From positions 4,278,001 through 4,342,000 of the forward strand of contig NZ_CP042437.1 of NCBI RefSeq assembly GCF_007971525.1: DNA of 64,000 nt, in the 5' to 3' direction. Every line of letters starts with the position of its first letter. The first letter of the stretch is position 1. This DNA is from Mucilaginibacter ginsenosidivorax (GTDB taxonomy: Bacteria > Bacteroidota > Bacteroidia > Sphingobacteriales > Sphingobacteriaceae). This document shows positions 35,575 through 45,370 of the stretch, piece by piece. The position numbers and the translations under genes are program-made. The notes beneath the pieces were generated by a model. That model did no database searches, was not told the origin of the DNA, and was given only the letters and a program-made list of their open reading frames with translations.

Positions 35575-38500
35575 TTAAAAATCTTTTGAATTATCGCCCA
35601 TAAGCCGGTCTATCAGTTTGTTGTATGGGTCGATGCCTGCGTTTACGGGTTTGCCTTTTACAATCATGGTTATGGTGTGCTTACCGGCGGTAAGCTTATG
35701 CCGTTTAAGGTAAAGCGGATTGGTTACCAACCGGCCTTCCTTGTTGGTGGTATTGGCCCCAAACACGCCGATATCTATATAATCGTTCATGTTTTTGGCT
35801 TCTACATCATTGCCTTTTTTGTCAATCCAAACCTTACCCACATTTACTGTTAAGGTAACCTTGTACTCATTTTTCCTGCCCGTTGGCGTCGATTTTAAAT
35901 CAACCAATTTATTATCGTACAACGTGATTTTTTGCCAGGTATCGGTTAAATAATATTGTAACGAATCGGGCACGTGCTTTTGCAGGTAACTGTACAAATC
36001 ATTGCTGCCCGCATAAGGTGGCTTGCTTTTAAAAGCATAGGCATTTTTAAATTCGCGCAGGGCGCTGTTCAGGCTGTCTTCGCCCATTAAATCTCTTAGG
36101 GTGTACAATACCAGGCCTGCTTTGCCGCCCCATAAAAACCACTCATTTGCCTTTATCAGCGGATGTTCCCTTTCTTCCAGCCTGTGCCTGATAAAGGTGT
36201 AAAAGCTCACCTGGTCATACAATATCCATTTCATATTGTCTTTGCCATACTTTTGCTCGGCCAAAAGCAGGGCGCTATAGCTGGCAAGGCCTTCGGGTAT
36301 TACTAGCGATCCTACGGTTGCGTTTGGCGCAACCTGGTAGCGCCACCATTGCTGGGCCAGCTGGCGGCCGGTGTTAAAATATACAAAATCAAACTGGTTG
36401 GGGTTTTCAAAATTGGCGTTCCAGGCATAGCGCTCGGCATAAGTATCAAGCGTACTTAACGAGGCATCGTGCGGACCAAAATCACTGGTTTCGGCCAGGC
36501 GGATATCATTGAAAGGATAGGGGCCAAATGCTTTTGAAAAATAATGCAGCCCATCCTTATATGCCATTATCATGCGGCCAATATTGGTGCTATGCCTGGG
36601 GTGATAATAAATGTCGATGTTTACCTTATGGTCAAGTTGGACGCTTTCGTGCCGGTTTGCATACCTGGCCGATACCATTGCCAGCGGGCCATAAAATTTG
36701 TTACTGGTATAACGGTAATAATTCCGGCCGTTTTGCCGCCATTGCTTCTGCAGATCGCCGGGTGCTATAGCTGTCTGGTTGGCAGCAGTGCTTACCGTAA
36801 TGTCGATGCCAGATAAATCGGATGCATTGCCAGATTTGAGGGTGCTGATACCTGCCAGATCATTTTGGGCTATTTCTTCTTCATGCTTCTCGGGCAGGCC
36901 ATTTTTTTTACGCTCGTAATTGCTGTTTAATTCATCATCCTCATCGTACCCCATACCGGGCAGACCACCGTTAAAAAATGTGCCGTTATGCAGTTGGTTT
37001 TGAGCATACAGACCATTCCCGAAACCCTGGTGTGCTATATAGGAATTGATTTCGAACACCGCCGAATCGCCGGGAGCCAATGGTTTTTCAAACTGATATA
37101 ACCTGAATTCGGCTGTATCCTGTTTCGGCCTGAACCAGTTAAACATGCCGCGTTTGTATAAAAGCGGATAGGTAAAAGGTACAGGCCTGCCCGCTATTTT
37201 TATGGAATAGCCGGTCAGGTTGTCTCCGTCCAACAATAACTTTTCAATGGGTTTTGCGCTACGGTTAAAAACGGTGACAAAAGCCTTCACCACTTCCTGT
37301 TGCTTGTCCGGATAAATGTCGGCAAACATTTTTATGCGGGTAACCTTTGGCAAGGGCAGGCCGGCGTATTTTTTTAACGTCTTTTCGTAAACAATTGCAC
37401 GGTCGTCGTTTTCGCCTTTGGTTAAAAAGTTGTTCAGGTAGCTAATGTTGTAGTAATTGTAAGCGCCTACAGCCAAAAAAGCGATGCCCACAACCGCGGT
37501 GAATAGCCTGGTTTTGGTATCAAACCGTTGGCCAACTAATTGCAGCCGCTCTTTAAAGGAACTGGTAACGCCACGGTAATAAAACAAAGCGGCTATAATG
37601 ATGAGCAGTCCGCCACATAACAGCCAGTACAGGTTAAACCAGTAAACCGGCGCCTGCATGTGGCCAATACCATCCATATCTGATATGCCGTACCACGGGG
37701 TATATGAGTAAATGAGTAGGTTGTAATTGAATATCCCGGTGGTATTTAAAAAGAAAACCAGCACCCATATAGCTACCCCAACCCCGTGCGCCACAAACTT
37801 ATTGTTGATGACAACATGTACCACATAAGCAAAAATCACCATCTCCAGGAAACGTGGCATAATTACCGTAAATACGTACATTAAAAAGAACGACAGGTTG
37901 TATTGATGAAAGCCTTTGATGGTTTGTACAACTAGGCCCGTTACCAGCGGCACCAGTGATAAGCCGAAACCCAATACCAGCAAGGCGATGAGCTTTGAAC
38001 CATTAAGTACCCAGTTTGGCGGCGGTAAAGAATCATTAATGAAAGCATAACGCGTAACTTTATCGCGATGCAGGGTTTCGCCGGTGTAAAATATGATGAT
38101 AAAGAAAATGAAGAAAGGGAAGACGTCGTTGAATATAGCCATTAACTGTACCGTACGCGGGAGATAATCGACCCCATAATCATTCATGCCCAGCCAGAAT
38201 ACAAAGCCCAGGAAACCCATGCCGGCCAGTAAAATTATCCAGAAATAATTATCGCGGATGATGTTGGTGAGTTCTACCCGTGCAAGGTTAAACAAGGTTT
38301 TGCGGTTGTACGAGCCGGTAAAACTAATATCGGCTTTTAATACCAATGGTCGTTTTGTTTTTGAAACCACATCATCGATTGCCGCTTTATCGCGCTTGCC
38401 GCTAAAAAATCTTTCGAAGCTGAACCGTACGTAGGTAAATATCAAAATAGCCAGGCCAACACCCGTCCATATTAACCGGTTGGCCAAAAAAGCGCCGGTA

Positions 38501-39207
38501 ACCGGGAACAGCATCGTGTTTTTATCGGCCGATGTGGTAATGCCCGACATAAAACGTACTGCACTAAGGCCGAAAGGATCGGCATTGATAATTACTGTGG
38601 CATTACTGGTGTGCTGCAGGAAAAAAACAGAAATAAAATAACCTAAAAACAACAGGATGCCACCCGTATAAATCACCTTTACGTTCCGTGTAAGCGCCAC
38701 CAGGCCAAAAAACAACGACGAGGTAAAAAACAGGTTGGGCAAGGCCATCACCAAAAAAGGGTGCAGGTAATAGATCAGTTTATTAGGACCATATTCTTTT
38801 GCATCTTTCCAGCCCATGGCCGGCCCAAGCTTTGTGCCTATATAAGCCCCGATAATAATGGAAGTGGCTATAAAAAGCATAAATACAAAGCTGCCTAAAT
38901 ATCTGCCCCAAAAATAGCCTGCCTTGGTAATTGGGTAGGTCAGGTAATAATCTTTAGTGTTGTTTTCAATATCCCGGTAAAGCGGTTCGCCCATGATTGA
39001 TGAACTTACCAGCATCATAAACATGGTAATGCCAGCGCACCATAAAGCCAGCACAAAAGGTGCGTTGATGTGCTCCTTATCGCCCAGGGGTAACGATCCG
39101 GTGGCAAATGTCATGATGGTAAATGCAAGGGCGGCGGCAAAATAAAGATAAACCGCGGGCCTTCTGAGGCGGTTTTGCACCTCGAAAATGAATATTTTCC
39201 GAAACAT
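35575..39207 (-). CDS. ABC-2 permease fused to an M1 peptidase-like domain with a lost zinc site
   Basis: This is a 1210-residue fusion. Residues 1-570 contain about 12 membrane helices in two ABC-2-type halves (MFRKIFIFEVQNRLRRPAVY; a second start near LFNLARVELTNII). Residues 600-1200 follow the aminopeptidase M1 fold. In M1 enzymes the active site is HExxH followed by Glu; here the aligned stretch near residue 945 is GRQLAQQWW, with His to Arg, Glu to Gln and His to Gln, while the later Glu is kept (PEGLASYSALLL). Peptidase activity is therefore unlikely. The ATPase partner is encoded directly upstream (39229-40116). It would form an exporter with an extracytoplasmic binding domain. Confidence 0.88.
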   Translation of the reverse strand: MFRKIFIFEVQNRLRRPAVYLYFAAALAFTIMTFATGSLPLGDKEHINAPFVLALWCAGITMFMMLVSSSIMGEPLYRDIENNTKDYYLTYPITKAGYFWGRYLGSFVFMLFIATSIIIGAYIGTKLGPAMGWKDAKEYGPNKLIYYLHPFLVMALPNLFFTSSLFFGLVALTRNVKVIYTGGILLFLGYFISVFFLQHTSNATVIINADPFGLSAVRFMSGITTSADKNTMLFPVTGAFLANRLIWTGVGLAILIFTYVRFSFERFFSGKRDKAAIDDVVSKTKRPLVLKADISFTGSYNRKTLFNLARVELTNIIRDNYFWIILLAGMGFLGFVFWLGMNDYGVDYLPRTVQLMAIFNDVFPFFIFFIIIFYTGETLHRDKVTRYAFINDSLPPPNWVLNGSKLIALLVLGFGLSLVPLVTGLVVQTIKGFHQYNLSFFLMYVFTVIMPRFLEMVIFAYVVHVVINNKFVAHGVGVAIWVLVFFLNTTGIFNYNLLIYSYTPWYGISDMDGIGHMQAPVYWFNLYWLLCGGLLIIIAALFYYRGVTSSFKERLQLVGQRFDTKTRLFTAVVGIAFLAVGAYNYYNISYLNNFLTKGENDDRAIVYEKTLKKYAGLPLPKVTRIKMFADIYPDKQQEVVKAFVTVFNRSAKPIEKLLLDGDNLTGYSIKIAGRPVPFTYPLLYKRGMFNWFRPKQDTAEFRLYQFEKPLAPGDSAVFEINSYIAHQGFGNGLYAQNQLHNGTFFNGGLPGMGYDEDDELNSNYERKKNGLPEKHEEEIAQNDLAGISTLKSGNASDLSGIDITVSTAANQTAIAPGDLQKQWRQNGRNYYRYTSNKFYGPLAMVSARYANRHESVQLDHKVNIDIYYHPRHSTNIGRMIMAYKDGLHYFSKAFGPYPFNDIRLAETSDFGPHDASLSTLDTYAERYAWNANFENPNQFDFVYFNTGRQLAQQWWRYQVAPNATVGSLVIPEGLASYSALLLAEQKYGKDNMKWILYDQVSFYTFIRHRLEEREHPLIKANEWFLWGGKAGLVLYTLRDLMGEDSLNSALREFKNAYAFKSKPPYAGSNDLYSYLQKHVPDSLQYYLTDTWQKITLYDNKLVDLKSTPTGRKNEYKVTLTVNVGKVWIDKKGNDVEAKNMNDYIDIGVFGANTTNKEGRLVTNPLYLKRHKLTAGKHTITMIVKGKPVNAGIDPYNKLIDRLMGDNSKDF

Positions 39208-39228
39208 AATGTTTTGTTTTTAAGCGTG

Positions 39229-40116
39229 TTAAATAGTATTTACATCGACGCGGGTGGCAATATTGCTAAAGTATACATCCTCCAGGTTTGGGGTTGCGGC
39301 AATAAAGCCGTTGCCCGGTTCCACGTCCTGTATAATGCGGATGTGCAGCTGCCCCGTTTTTAACTGGGTAGAGATAACCGAAAAATCATCTTTGTAAAAA
39401 TTAAGATCGGCCTTGTTGATGGCTTTGCTGTAAATTTTGCCTTCCAGCTCGTTTACGGCGGTATCGGGCTGGCCGGCATATAGTACTTCGCCCTGGCAAA
39501 TAATAGCAAAGTTGGCGCAAAGCGTGCTCACGTCCTCTACAATATGGGTAGATAGTATCACTATCGTATTCTCGCCCAACTGGCTCAGCAGGTTGTAAAA
39601 GCGGTTGCGCTCGGCAGGGTCAAGGCCCGCGGTTGGTTCATCAACTATGATGAGTTTGGGGTTGCCTATCAGTGCCTGGGCGATACCAAAACGCTGTTTC
39701 ATCCCGCCCGAGAAGGTGCCCAGGTGTTTTTTGCGGTCTTTAGATAGGTTCACATTCTCCAGCAGGCTGCCTACCAGTTCTTTACGCTCGGCAGCATTGC
39801 CAATGCCTTTAAGTTGCGCAATGTGGTCAAGCATACGCTCGGCCGATATTTTGGGGTACACGCCAAACTCCTGCGGCAGGTAGCCAAGCAGCTGCCTTAC
39901 CTGGGTTTTGTTTTTAAGCACATCCAGGTCATCTAAAAAAATGCTGCCTTTATCGGCTTCCTGCAAGGTTGCAATGGTACGCATCAGCGATGACTTGCCG
40001 GCGCCGTTTGGGCCCAATAAACCAAACATGCCGTTATTTAAAGTGAGGGATACATCCTTTAATGCATGTACCCCGTTGGCGTAAGTTTTTGAAAGGGAAT
40101 TGATTTGTAATTTCAT
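39229..40116 (-). CDS. ABC transporter ATP-binding protein
   Basis: This is a 295-residue ATPase. Walker A is GLLGPNGAGKSS (about 33-44), the signature is FSGGMKQRFGIAQAL, Walker B is LIIVDEPTAGLD, and the switch His is in LSTHIVEDV. It energises the permease encoded next (35575-39207), 21 bases downstream. It is the fifth gene of the GntR-controlled operon. Confidence 0.93.
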   Translation of the reverse strand: MKLQINSLSKTYANGVHALKDVSLTLNNGMFGLLGPNGAGKSSLMRTIATLQEADKGSIFLDDLDVLKNKTQVRQLLGYLPQEFGVYPKISAERMLDHIAQLKGIGNAAERKELVGSLLENVNLSKDRKKHLGTFSGGMKQRFGIAQALIGNPKLIIVDEPTAGLDPAERNRFYNLLSQLGENTIVILSTHIVEDVSTLCANFAIICQGEVLYAGQPDTAVNELEGKIYSKAINKADLNFYKDDFSVISTQLKTGQLHIRIIQDVEPGNGFIAATPNLEDVYFSNIATRVDVNTI

Positions 40117-40122
40117 AAGTTA

Positions 40123-40875
40123 CTATTGTTTAAGGTGGATATAGGGTAGCAGGCTGTTTTTGGCAGCCCCGTTTATAATGAGCCGGGTACTATCGCCGGG
40201 GCGATAGTCCAGCTGGTTTATTTTAGCTTCGTTAAGGTTTAGGGTACTTTTGTTAAGCAACTGTAGTTTTGCCACATTAAAGCGGTTGTTTTTTAAAATG
40301 GTAATGTGCGAACCGCTGAAAGGGCTTAACCCAACGGTAGCATTTAACAAGCCTATATTGTTATTGGCCAATACAACCTGGCTGCCATAATCCTGGCTTA
40401 TGACTAAGCTATCCTGCTTAAAGCCATTAATCATTATTTTACCATAATTCCAGTTGTCGTTTGTTGTAGTATCAATAACACGTTGTTTATTGATAACGAT
40501 GAAGGCATTGGCGGTTACGCTTGAAAGGCTGGGGCAGGATATGATGATGCGGTAATTTTCATCATTGTAAAACCGGTTGGTATTGTATTGAATATTCATT
40601 TGCAGCAACCCGCCCTTTTGGGTAAACTGTACGTAATCAAGTATATTGGGATCGGCTTTTACACCAAAGGGGCCCTGTACTACCTCAACACTGGCTTTAT
40701 GTGCTGCATTTATTTCCAGGGCATCAAAATCCTTATATGGCAGCGGGGTAAAGTGCGAATAATAGTTTTTGTACCGGCCGGTTAAAAATTCCTTTTTGAG
40801 CAGCAGGTCGTATCCCCCGATGCAGAGCACCAGGAACACTAAAGCGGCTATAAATATTTTTGTACTCGTTTTCAT
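40123..40875 (-). CDS. Membrane-anchored protein with GIN/DUF2807-like beta domain
   Basis: This is a 250-residue protein with one N-terminal membrane segment (about 7-25, IFIAALVFLVLCIGGYDLLL) and an extracytoplasmic repetitive beta region (about 45-245). FDALEINAAHKASVEVVQGP and the later short hydrophobic repeats resemble the head-GIN beta-helix proteins of Bacteroidetes. Its ATG overlaps the stop of the GntR gene by four bases (40872-40875). Its role in the ABC operon is unknown; it may be an accessory or sensor. Confidence 0.65.
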   Translation of the reverse strand: MKTSTKIFIAALVFLVLCIGGYDLLLKKEFLTGRYKNYYSHFTPLPYKDFDALEINAAHKASVEVVQGPFGVKADPNILDYVQFTQKGGLLQMNIQYNTNRFYNDENYRIIISCPSLSSVTANAFIVINKQRVIDTTTNDNWNYGKIMINGFKQDSLVISQDYGSQVVLANNNIGLLNATVGLSPFSGSHITILKNNRFNVAKLQLLNKSTLNLNEAKINQLDYRPGDSTRLIINGAAKNSLLPYIHLKQ

Positions 40876-41264
40876 TTGTTTTCATCTGCTTTAGGCTGGC
40901 TTAAACCGGCCGTGTATTCCTTGTACATGTTCTCCAGATCCTTGATATCGATATCCAGCAGGTATATATTCCTGAAAAAATCGGGCAGTTGCTGCTGAAT
41001 AAAACGCTGCTTGCGATAGGCCTTCACTTTTTGCGGTCCATCGGGCGCCACAAACAAGCCCAGCCCGCGTTTATTGATCACCACCTCCTGCGATTGCAAA
41101 AACTCGTACGACCGGATAACAGTATTAGGGTTCACCTCCAGTTCAACAGCCAGGTCGCGTGTAGAGGGGATCTTTTCTTCGGGTAGCCATTTGCCCAATA
41201 ATATATTTTCGCTCACATAAGCTGCTATCTGCAGGTATATGGCATCCTTATCTTTAAATTCCAT
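40872..41264 (-). CDS. GntR-family (YtrA type) transcriptional repressor
   Basis: This is a 130-residue regulator. The N-terminal winged helix (about 5-75) has AIYLQIAAYVSENILLGKWL and IPSTRDLAVELEVNPNTVIR. Only a short helical tail (about 80-130) follows, which is the YtrA subfamily plan. Members repress ABC-transporter operons. It is the third gene of the operon that it probably controls; a palindrome overlapping the predicted start site at 42917-42926 is the candidate operator. Confidence 0.9.
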   Translation of the reverse strand: MEFKDKDAIYLQIAAYVSENILLGKWLPEEKIPSTRDLAVELEVNPNTVIRSYEFLQSQEVVINKRGLGLFVAPDGPQKVKAYRKQRFIQQQLPDFFRNIYLLDIDIKDLENMYKEYTAGLSQPKADENK

Positions 41265-41270
41265 AATGCA

Positions 41271-42059
41271 TTACACCTGTTTTTCCTTTAGGCGAAAGTA
41301 AGCAGCCGTCCATAAAATAAATGCCATAATGATGTATACCAATTGGCCCGTCCAAACAAAATCTTCGGGGTTTACGGCATAGTACTTCCCTTTTTCCATA
41401 AAACCTACTGATGTAAATGGCACCACCTGGATAATATCGCGGTGTATCATATATTGCATAGCGATGTTGTTAAGGGTGATGAGTATGGCTATCACGATAA
41501 AAAACAGCAGCGCGGTTTTTACAAAATGAAGTTTTTTGAAGTAGATAGCCCCCAAAAAAGCGATAGAATGAAACAGCGAGTACAAAATAAGGATGATGAA
41601 TACCACATTGCCGCCAAAACCAACCACGCGGTAAAAAAGGCTGAATATTTCAAGCGGCGGACCGGGAAAATGTTTAGCATGTAATAAAAACAGCATTACC
41701 AGGTAAAAACATCCTGTTGATACCACCAAAAATACCACGAACGAGTATAGCCAGGCCACCAGGTATTTTTCAAAATGAGTGCTTGGCAGGGTTAATGCGC
41801 CCAGCGCTTTTTTATCGTCGCCAAGGTCGGCAAATATGGTACTGGTAAATATGGTGCCGGTGAATAGTATAACCCAGCCCAATAGCAAAAGCTGCAGTGG
41901 CAGTTCCATACGCACATCCATCAAAAACACCAGTAAACTCCCTCCCAGCAACAGTACGCAGGTAAGTACCGTTATTGACATCAGGTAGCTTTTATAATGC
42001 TCGGTTGTATGTTTGTAAAACAGCCGTCCAAAACGTTTCAGGTTAAATATCTGGTTCAT
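41271..42059 (-). CDS. ABC transporter permease-like membrane protein
   Basis: This is a 262-residue protein with six predicted membrane helices (near 27-47, 58-76, 105-130, 147-170, 180-200 and 232-250). It has no strong family signature but stands between an ATPase gene (17-base overlap) and the GntR repressor, the usual place of a YtrC/D-type permease. Export substrate unknown. Confidence 0.78.
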   Translation of the reverse strand: MNQIFNLKRFGRLFYKHTTEHYKSYLMSITVLTCVLLLGGSLLVFLMDVRMELPLQLLLLGWVILFTGTIFTSTIFADLGDDKKALGALTLPSTHFEKYLVAWLYSFVVFLVVSTGCFYLVMLFLLHAKHFPGPPLEIFSLFYRVVGFGGNVVFIILILYSLFHSIAFLGAIYFKKLHFVKTALLFFIVIAILITLNNIAMQYMIHRDIIQVVPFTSVGFMEKGKYYAVNPEDFVWTGQLVYIIMAFILWTAAYFRLKEKQV

Positions 42060-42897
42060 TTGCTGTTGCTTTTAAGGTTTGTAAAACAGGGTGGTTGCCG
42101 GTAATAATGGCGTTAAACAGCAGCTCAAGATCTACTTTGCTATACTCGCCGGTAGTGTTTTGCATAATAACGTTTTTGCCGCGCTGGCCTTTTTCTTCGT
42201 ACAGTACAGGCAAGCCTTCGGAATCGGGATAGCTGCCAAAGGTTATTTTTTCGGCCACTTCATCCATCGATTGGTTAACTACTATATCGCCTTGATGTAA
42301 AATGAGCAGGGTATCAATCAGGCTGTCCAGGTCGCGTACCTGGTGGGTGGATATCACGATGCACCTGTCTTCGGTTAATACCGAAGCTATCAGTTTGCGA
42401 AACTGCACTTTGGACGGAATATCTAATCCGTTGGTAGGCTCATCCATAATCATCAACCCTGTGTTGGTGGCAAGCCCGAAAGCAATCATCGCCTTTTTTT
42501 GCTGGCCGTAGCTTTGCTTATCCATCACAGCATCCATATCAACATCCAAAGCGGCCAGGTACCGGTAAAAATCGGCTTTGCTGAATCTGGGATAAAATAC
42601 AGCGGTGCTTTTAACATATTGGGCAGGTGTAATATCGGGCACAAAAAGCTCTTCGGCCAAAAAGTAAACATCTTCCAAAACAGAAACCGGCCTGCCGAAA
42701 ACATTTTTGTTGTTATAATAACAGGCGCCCTTTGCCGGGTAGGTAAGGCCTACCATATTTTTGAGCAGGGTTGATTTGCCAGCCCCGTTTTTACCAAGCA
42801 GGCCGTAGATATGGCCTTTGCTCAGGGAAAGGTTTAGCCCATTAAAAAGCGGCTTGTTTTTTTGGTACCCGAAATGCAGTTCTTTAATCTCTATCAT
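42043..42897 (-). CDS. ABC transporter ATP-binding protein, first gene of the operon
   Basis: The ATG at 42897 (MIEIKELHFGYQ) is used because the ATPase fold starts there; the frame to 42924 runs into the predicted transcription start. It has 284 residues. Walker A is GLLGKNGAGKST and Walker B LMIMDEPTNGLD. The signature is degenerate (YGQQKKAMIAF in place of LSGGQ), as in YtrB-type ATPases. It overlaps the permease gene by 17 bases. Confidence 0.9.
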   Translation of the reverse strand: MIEIKELHFGYQKNKPLFNGLNLSLSKGHIYGLLGKNGAGKSTLLKNMVGLTYPAKGACYYNNKNVFGRPVSVLEDVYFLAEELFVPDITPAQYVKSTAVFYPRFSKADFYRYLAALDVDMDAVMDKQSYGQQKKAMIAFGLATNTGLMIMDEPTNGLDIPSKVQFRKLIASVLTEDRCIVISTHQVRDLDSLIDTLLILHQGDIVVNQSMDEVAEKITFGSYPDSEGLPVLYEEKGQRGKNVIMQNTTGEYSKVDLELLFNAIITGNHPVLQTLKATANEPDI

Positions 42898-42916
42898 AAT
42901 AGGTGCTATAGTTAGA

Positions 42917-42959
42917 TAGTGCACTACAAATGTACATAACTAAATTTGAGAAATACAAG
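42917..42959 (-). promoter_or_regulatory. Promoter and operator of the GntR/ABC operon
   Basis: On the minus strand TACATTTG (42934-42927) matches the Bacteroidetes -7 consensus TAnnTTTG, with a TTG (42958-42956) 21 bases upstream as the -33 element. Immediately downstream is the perfect palindrome TAGTGCACTA (42917-42926), where transcription should start. A GntR dimer there would block initiation. Confidence 0.65.
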
Positions 42960-43081
42960 CCCTTAACAAATAATTTTCGATAATATTTCCGGTGGAATAT
43001 TTTCAACATATAGCATTAGCCCAACTTTTAATGCATCATTGTATTATTGAGAGATACGAAAGCTTGATTGTATATTTGTTT

Positions 43082-45232
43082 ATGAAACTTACCACCCGAT
43101 TTGCACTTCTGTTTGTACTTCTTCACAACATTTCCTTTTTTGCTATCGCACAACAATCTCCGCAGGTTGCAACGGTTGCACCTGGTGTAAAAAAACTCAC
43201 ATCGGGCCAGCCGGAAAAGTTTTCGCCTTACAGCTTTTGTGGTGAAAAACCGATGGTGGCAGAGATGAGCAGATTGCCTGAAGCCAAACTGCCCTTCAAT
43301 GTTAACGACATTAAGATCAATGTTTCTGATCGCGGGGCGGTTATAGAGATACCTTTAGACAACGAAGAACAGCTGTATGGATTCGGCCTGCAAATGGGGT
43401 CTTTCAATCAAAAAGGCCTTCGGAAAAAGCCGATAGTAAATGATAACCCTTCACATGACCTGGGTTATAGCCACGCTCCCATGCCATTTTATGTATCGAA
43501 CAAAGGTTATGGCATCCTGGTGAATACTTCGCATTACACTACATTTTACTGTGGCAGCACCGCTAAAAATACGGGTGCGGTTCATGTAAATGATGGCAAA
43601 AGCGGTAACTCTGTTGAAGAACTGTATAAAAATGATCGTCCTGCGTCGGGCTATGTGGCGGTAGATGTTCCGGGTGTACAGGGCGTTGAGGTTTATATAT
43701 TTGAAGGCCCTGACTTGATTAATGTTTTACAGCGTTATAATTTATTTTCGGGAGGCGGGGCCTTGCCGGCTATGTGGGGCCTTGGCGTTAAATACCGTGT
43801 AAAGGCCGACTTTAACCAGCAACAGGTAGAAAAGATGGCTGATTATTTCAGAGCGAATGACATTCCCTGCGATGTGCTGGGCCTGGAACCGAAATGGCAA
43901 ACAACCGCCTATTCCTGCTCATACGTGTGGAATAAGGATTTTTTTCCTGATCATGACAAGTTCATAGATACGATGAAAACTAAAGGGTTTCACATCAACT
44001 TGTGGGAACATGCGTTCGTAAATCCTAAATCGCCGCTTTATGTACCCCTTAAAAATAAATCGGGAGATTACCTGGTTTGGAACGGACTTGTTCCGGATTT
44101 TGTTGATCCTGCAGCCAGTAAATTATTTGCCGACTATCATAAGGATACCTTTGTGCTCAAAGGTATATCCGGTTTTAAAATGGATGAGTGTGATAACTCC
44201 AACCTCACCACGGGGAATGCTACCTGGAGCTTCCCGGAGCATAGTCGTTTTCCTTCAGGAATTAACGGCGAGCAGATGCACCAGGTTTTCGGTGTTGTAT
44301 ATCAAAAAACAGTTTATAATATTTATAAAGAACTTAACACCCGCACTTTTCTGGATGTGCGGTCCTCTAATGCATTTGCATCCTCTTATCCTGCGTCGCT
44401 TTATAGTGATACCTATAATCACCATGAATATATCCAGATGATCAGCAATTCCGGATTTTCAGGTTTGATCTGGTCGCCAGAGGTGAGGGAATCAAGGTCT
44501 GTTGCCGACCTGATGCGCCGCAGCCAAACGGCGGTACTTTCTGCTCAAACACTTTACAATTCCTGGTATCTGCAAAATCCGCCATGGCTGCAAATCAACA
44601 GAGATAAAAACAATAAAAACGAGTTTATGGAGAACGCGAAAGCTGTAGAAGCCGATGTGCGTAAGCTTCTGAATTTCAGGATGAGCCTGGTTCCTTATCT
44701 GTATAGCGCTTTTGCCGACTACCATACAAAGGGCATTCCGCCGTTCAGAGCCCTGGTTGTTGATTATCCAACTGACCCGAAGGTGTTCAATATAGATGAT
44801 GAATATATGATTGGACAGGGAATTTTGGCCGCTCCGCTTACTGAAAATAGCGATGAGCGAAAGGTTTACCTTCCTGCAGGCAATTGGTACGATTTTAACA
44901 CCCGTAAAAAATATCCGGGCAGACAGGAATATATCATAAAAACCAGTTATACCGACCTGCCGATATTTGTAAAAGAGGGCACTATATTGCCTTTGGCCAG
45001 ACCCGTAGAATACATAAGCCCGGAAACCCGTTTTGAACTTACCTGCTATGTGTATGGCGATCAACCGAAACCTTTCTCCTTATTCGAAGATGATGGCGTT
45101 ACCTTCGACTTTGAAAAAGGGAAATACAATACCCTTAGTTTGAGCTATCAGAATGGTAAGGGTGTGGTGAAAAAAACCGGTGCTTTTAAAGGCAGCAGGT
45201 ATTATTTAAAAAGCTGGGAAGTGATCAGGTAA
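43082..45232 (+). CDS. GH31 alpha-glycosidase, probable alpha-xylosidase
   Basis: The ATG at 43082 is chosen because it starts a signal peptide (MKLTTRFALLFVLLHNISFF); an upstream GTG at 42992 would add 30 unlikely residues. The protein has 716 residues. The GH31 plan is present: an N-terminal beta-sandwich, then the barrel (about 230-560) with the nucleophile Asp in GFKMDECDNSN and the acid/base Asp in LYSDTYNHHEYI, then the C-terminal beta domains. Family members include alpha-xylosidase, alpha-glucosidase and alpha-galactosidase. Neighbours GH35, GH43, GH5 and SusCD resemble xyloglucan loci, which suggests removal of xylose side chains. Substrate is inferred. Confidence 0.88.
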   Translation: MKLTTRFALLFVLLHNISFFAIAQQSPQVATVAPGVKKLTSGQPEKFSPYSFCGEKPMVAEMSRLPEAKLPFNVNDIKINVSDRGAVIEIPLDNEEQLYGFGLQMGSFNQKGLRKKPIVNDNPSHDLGYSHAPMPFYVSNKGYGILVNTSHYTTFYCGSTAKNTGAVHVNDGKSGNSVEELYKNDRPASGYVAVDVPGVQGVEVYIFEGPDLINVLQRYNLFSGGGALPAMWGLGVKYRVKADFNQQQVEKMADYFRANDIPCDVLGLEPKWQTTAYSCSYVWNKDFFPDHDKFIDTMKTKGFHINLWEHAFVNPKSPLYVPLKNKSGDYLVWNGLVPDFVDPAASKLFADYHKDTFVLKGISGFKMDECDNSNLTTGNATWSFPEHSRFPSGINGEQMHQVFGVVYQKTVYNIYKELNTRTFLDVRSSNAFASSYPASLYSDTYNHHEYIQMISNSGFSGLIWSPEVRESRSVADLMRRSQTAVLSAQTLYNSWYLQNPPWLQINRDKNNKNEFMENAKAVEADVRKLLNFRMSLVPYLYSAFADYHTKGIPPFRALVVDYPTDPKVFNIDDEYMIGQGILAAPLTENSDERKVYLPAGNWYDFNTRKKYPGRQEYIIKTSYTDLPIFVKEGTILPLARPVEYISPETRFELTCYVYGDQPKPFSLFEDDGVTFDFEKGKYNTLSLSYQNGKGVVKKTGAFKGSRYYLKSWEVIR

Positions 45233-45370
45233 AGTTCCTGCCCGAAGTTTTAAACATCTCCCGTTGGGTATGTTCTGTATGATGCTTATTTGTAATGAAT
45301 TAACAGTTGTTAAAAAAATAGACATTCCTTGGCGAATTTTAGTTTAAAAGCTTCGCGTTTGAACCTGGCA

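Noticed and set aside
43014..43025. A possible HTCS half-site (GGGCTAA on the minus strand) before GH31
   Set aside because: Only one half-site with a mismatch; no second copy 22 bases away.
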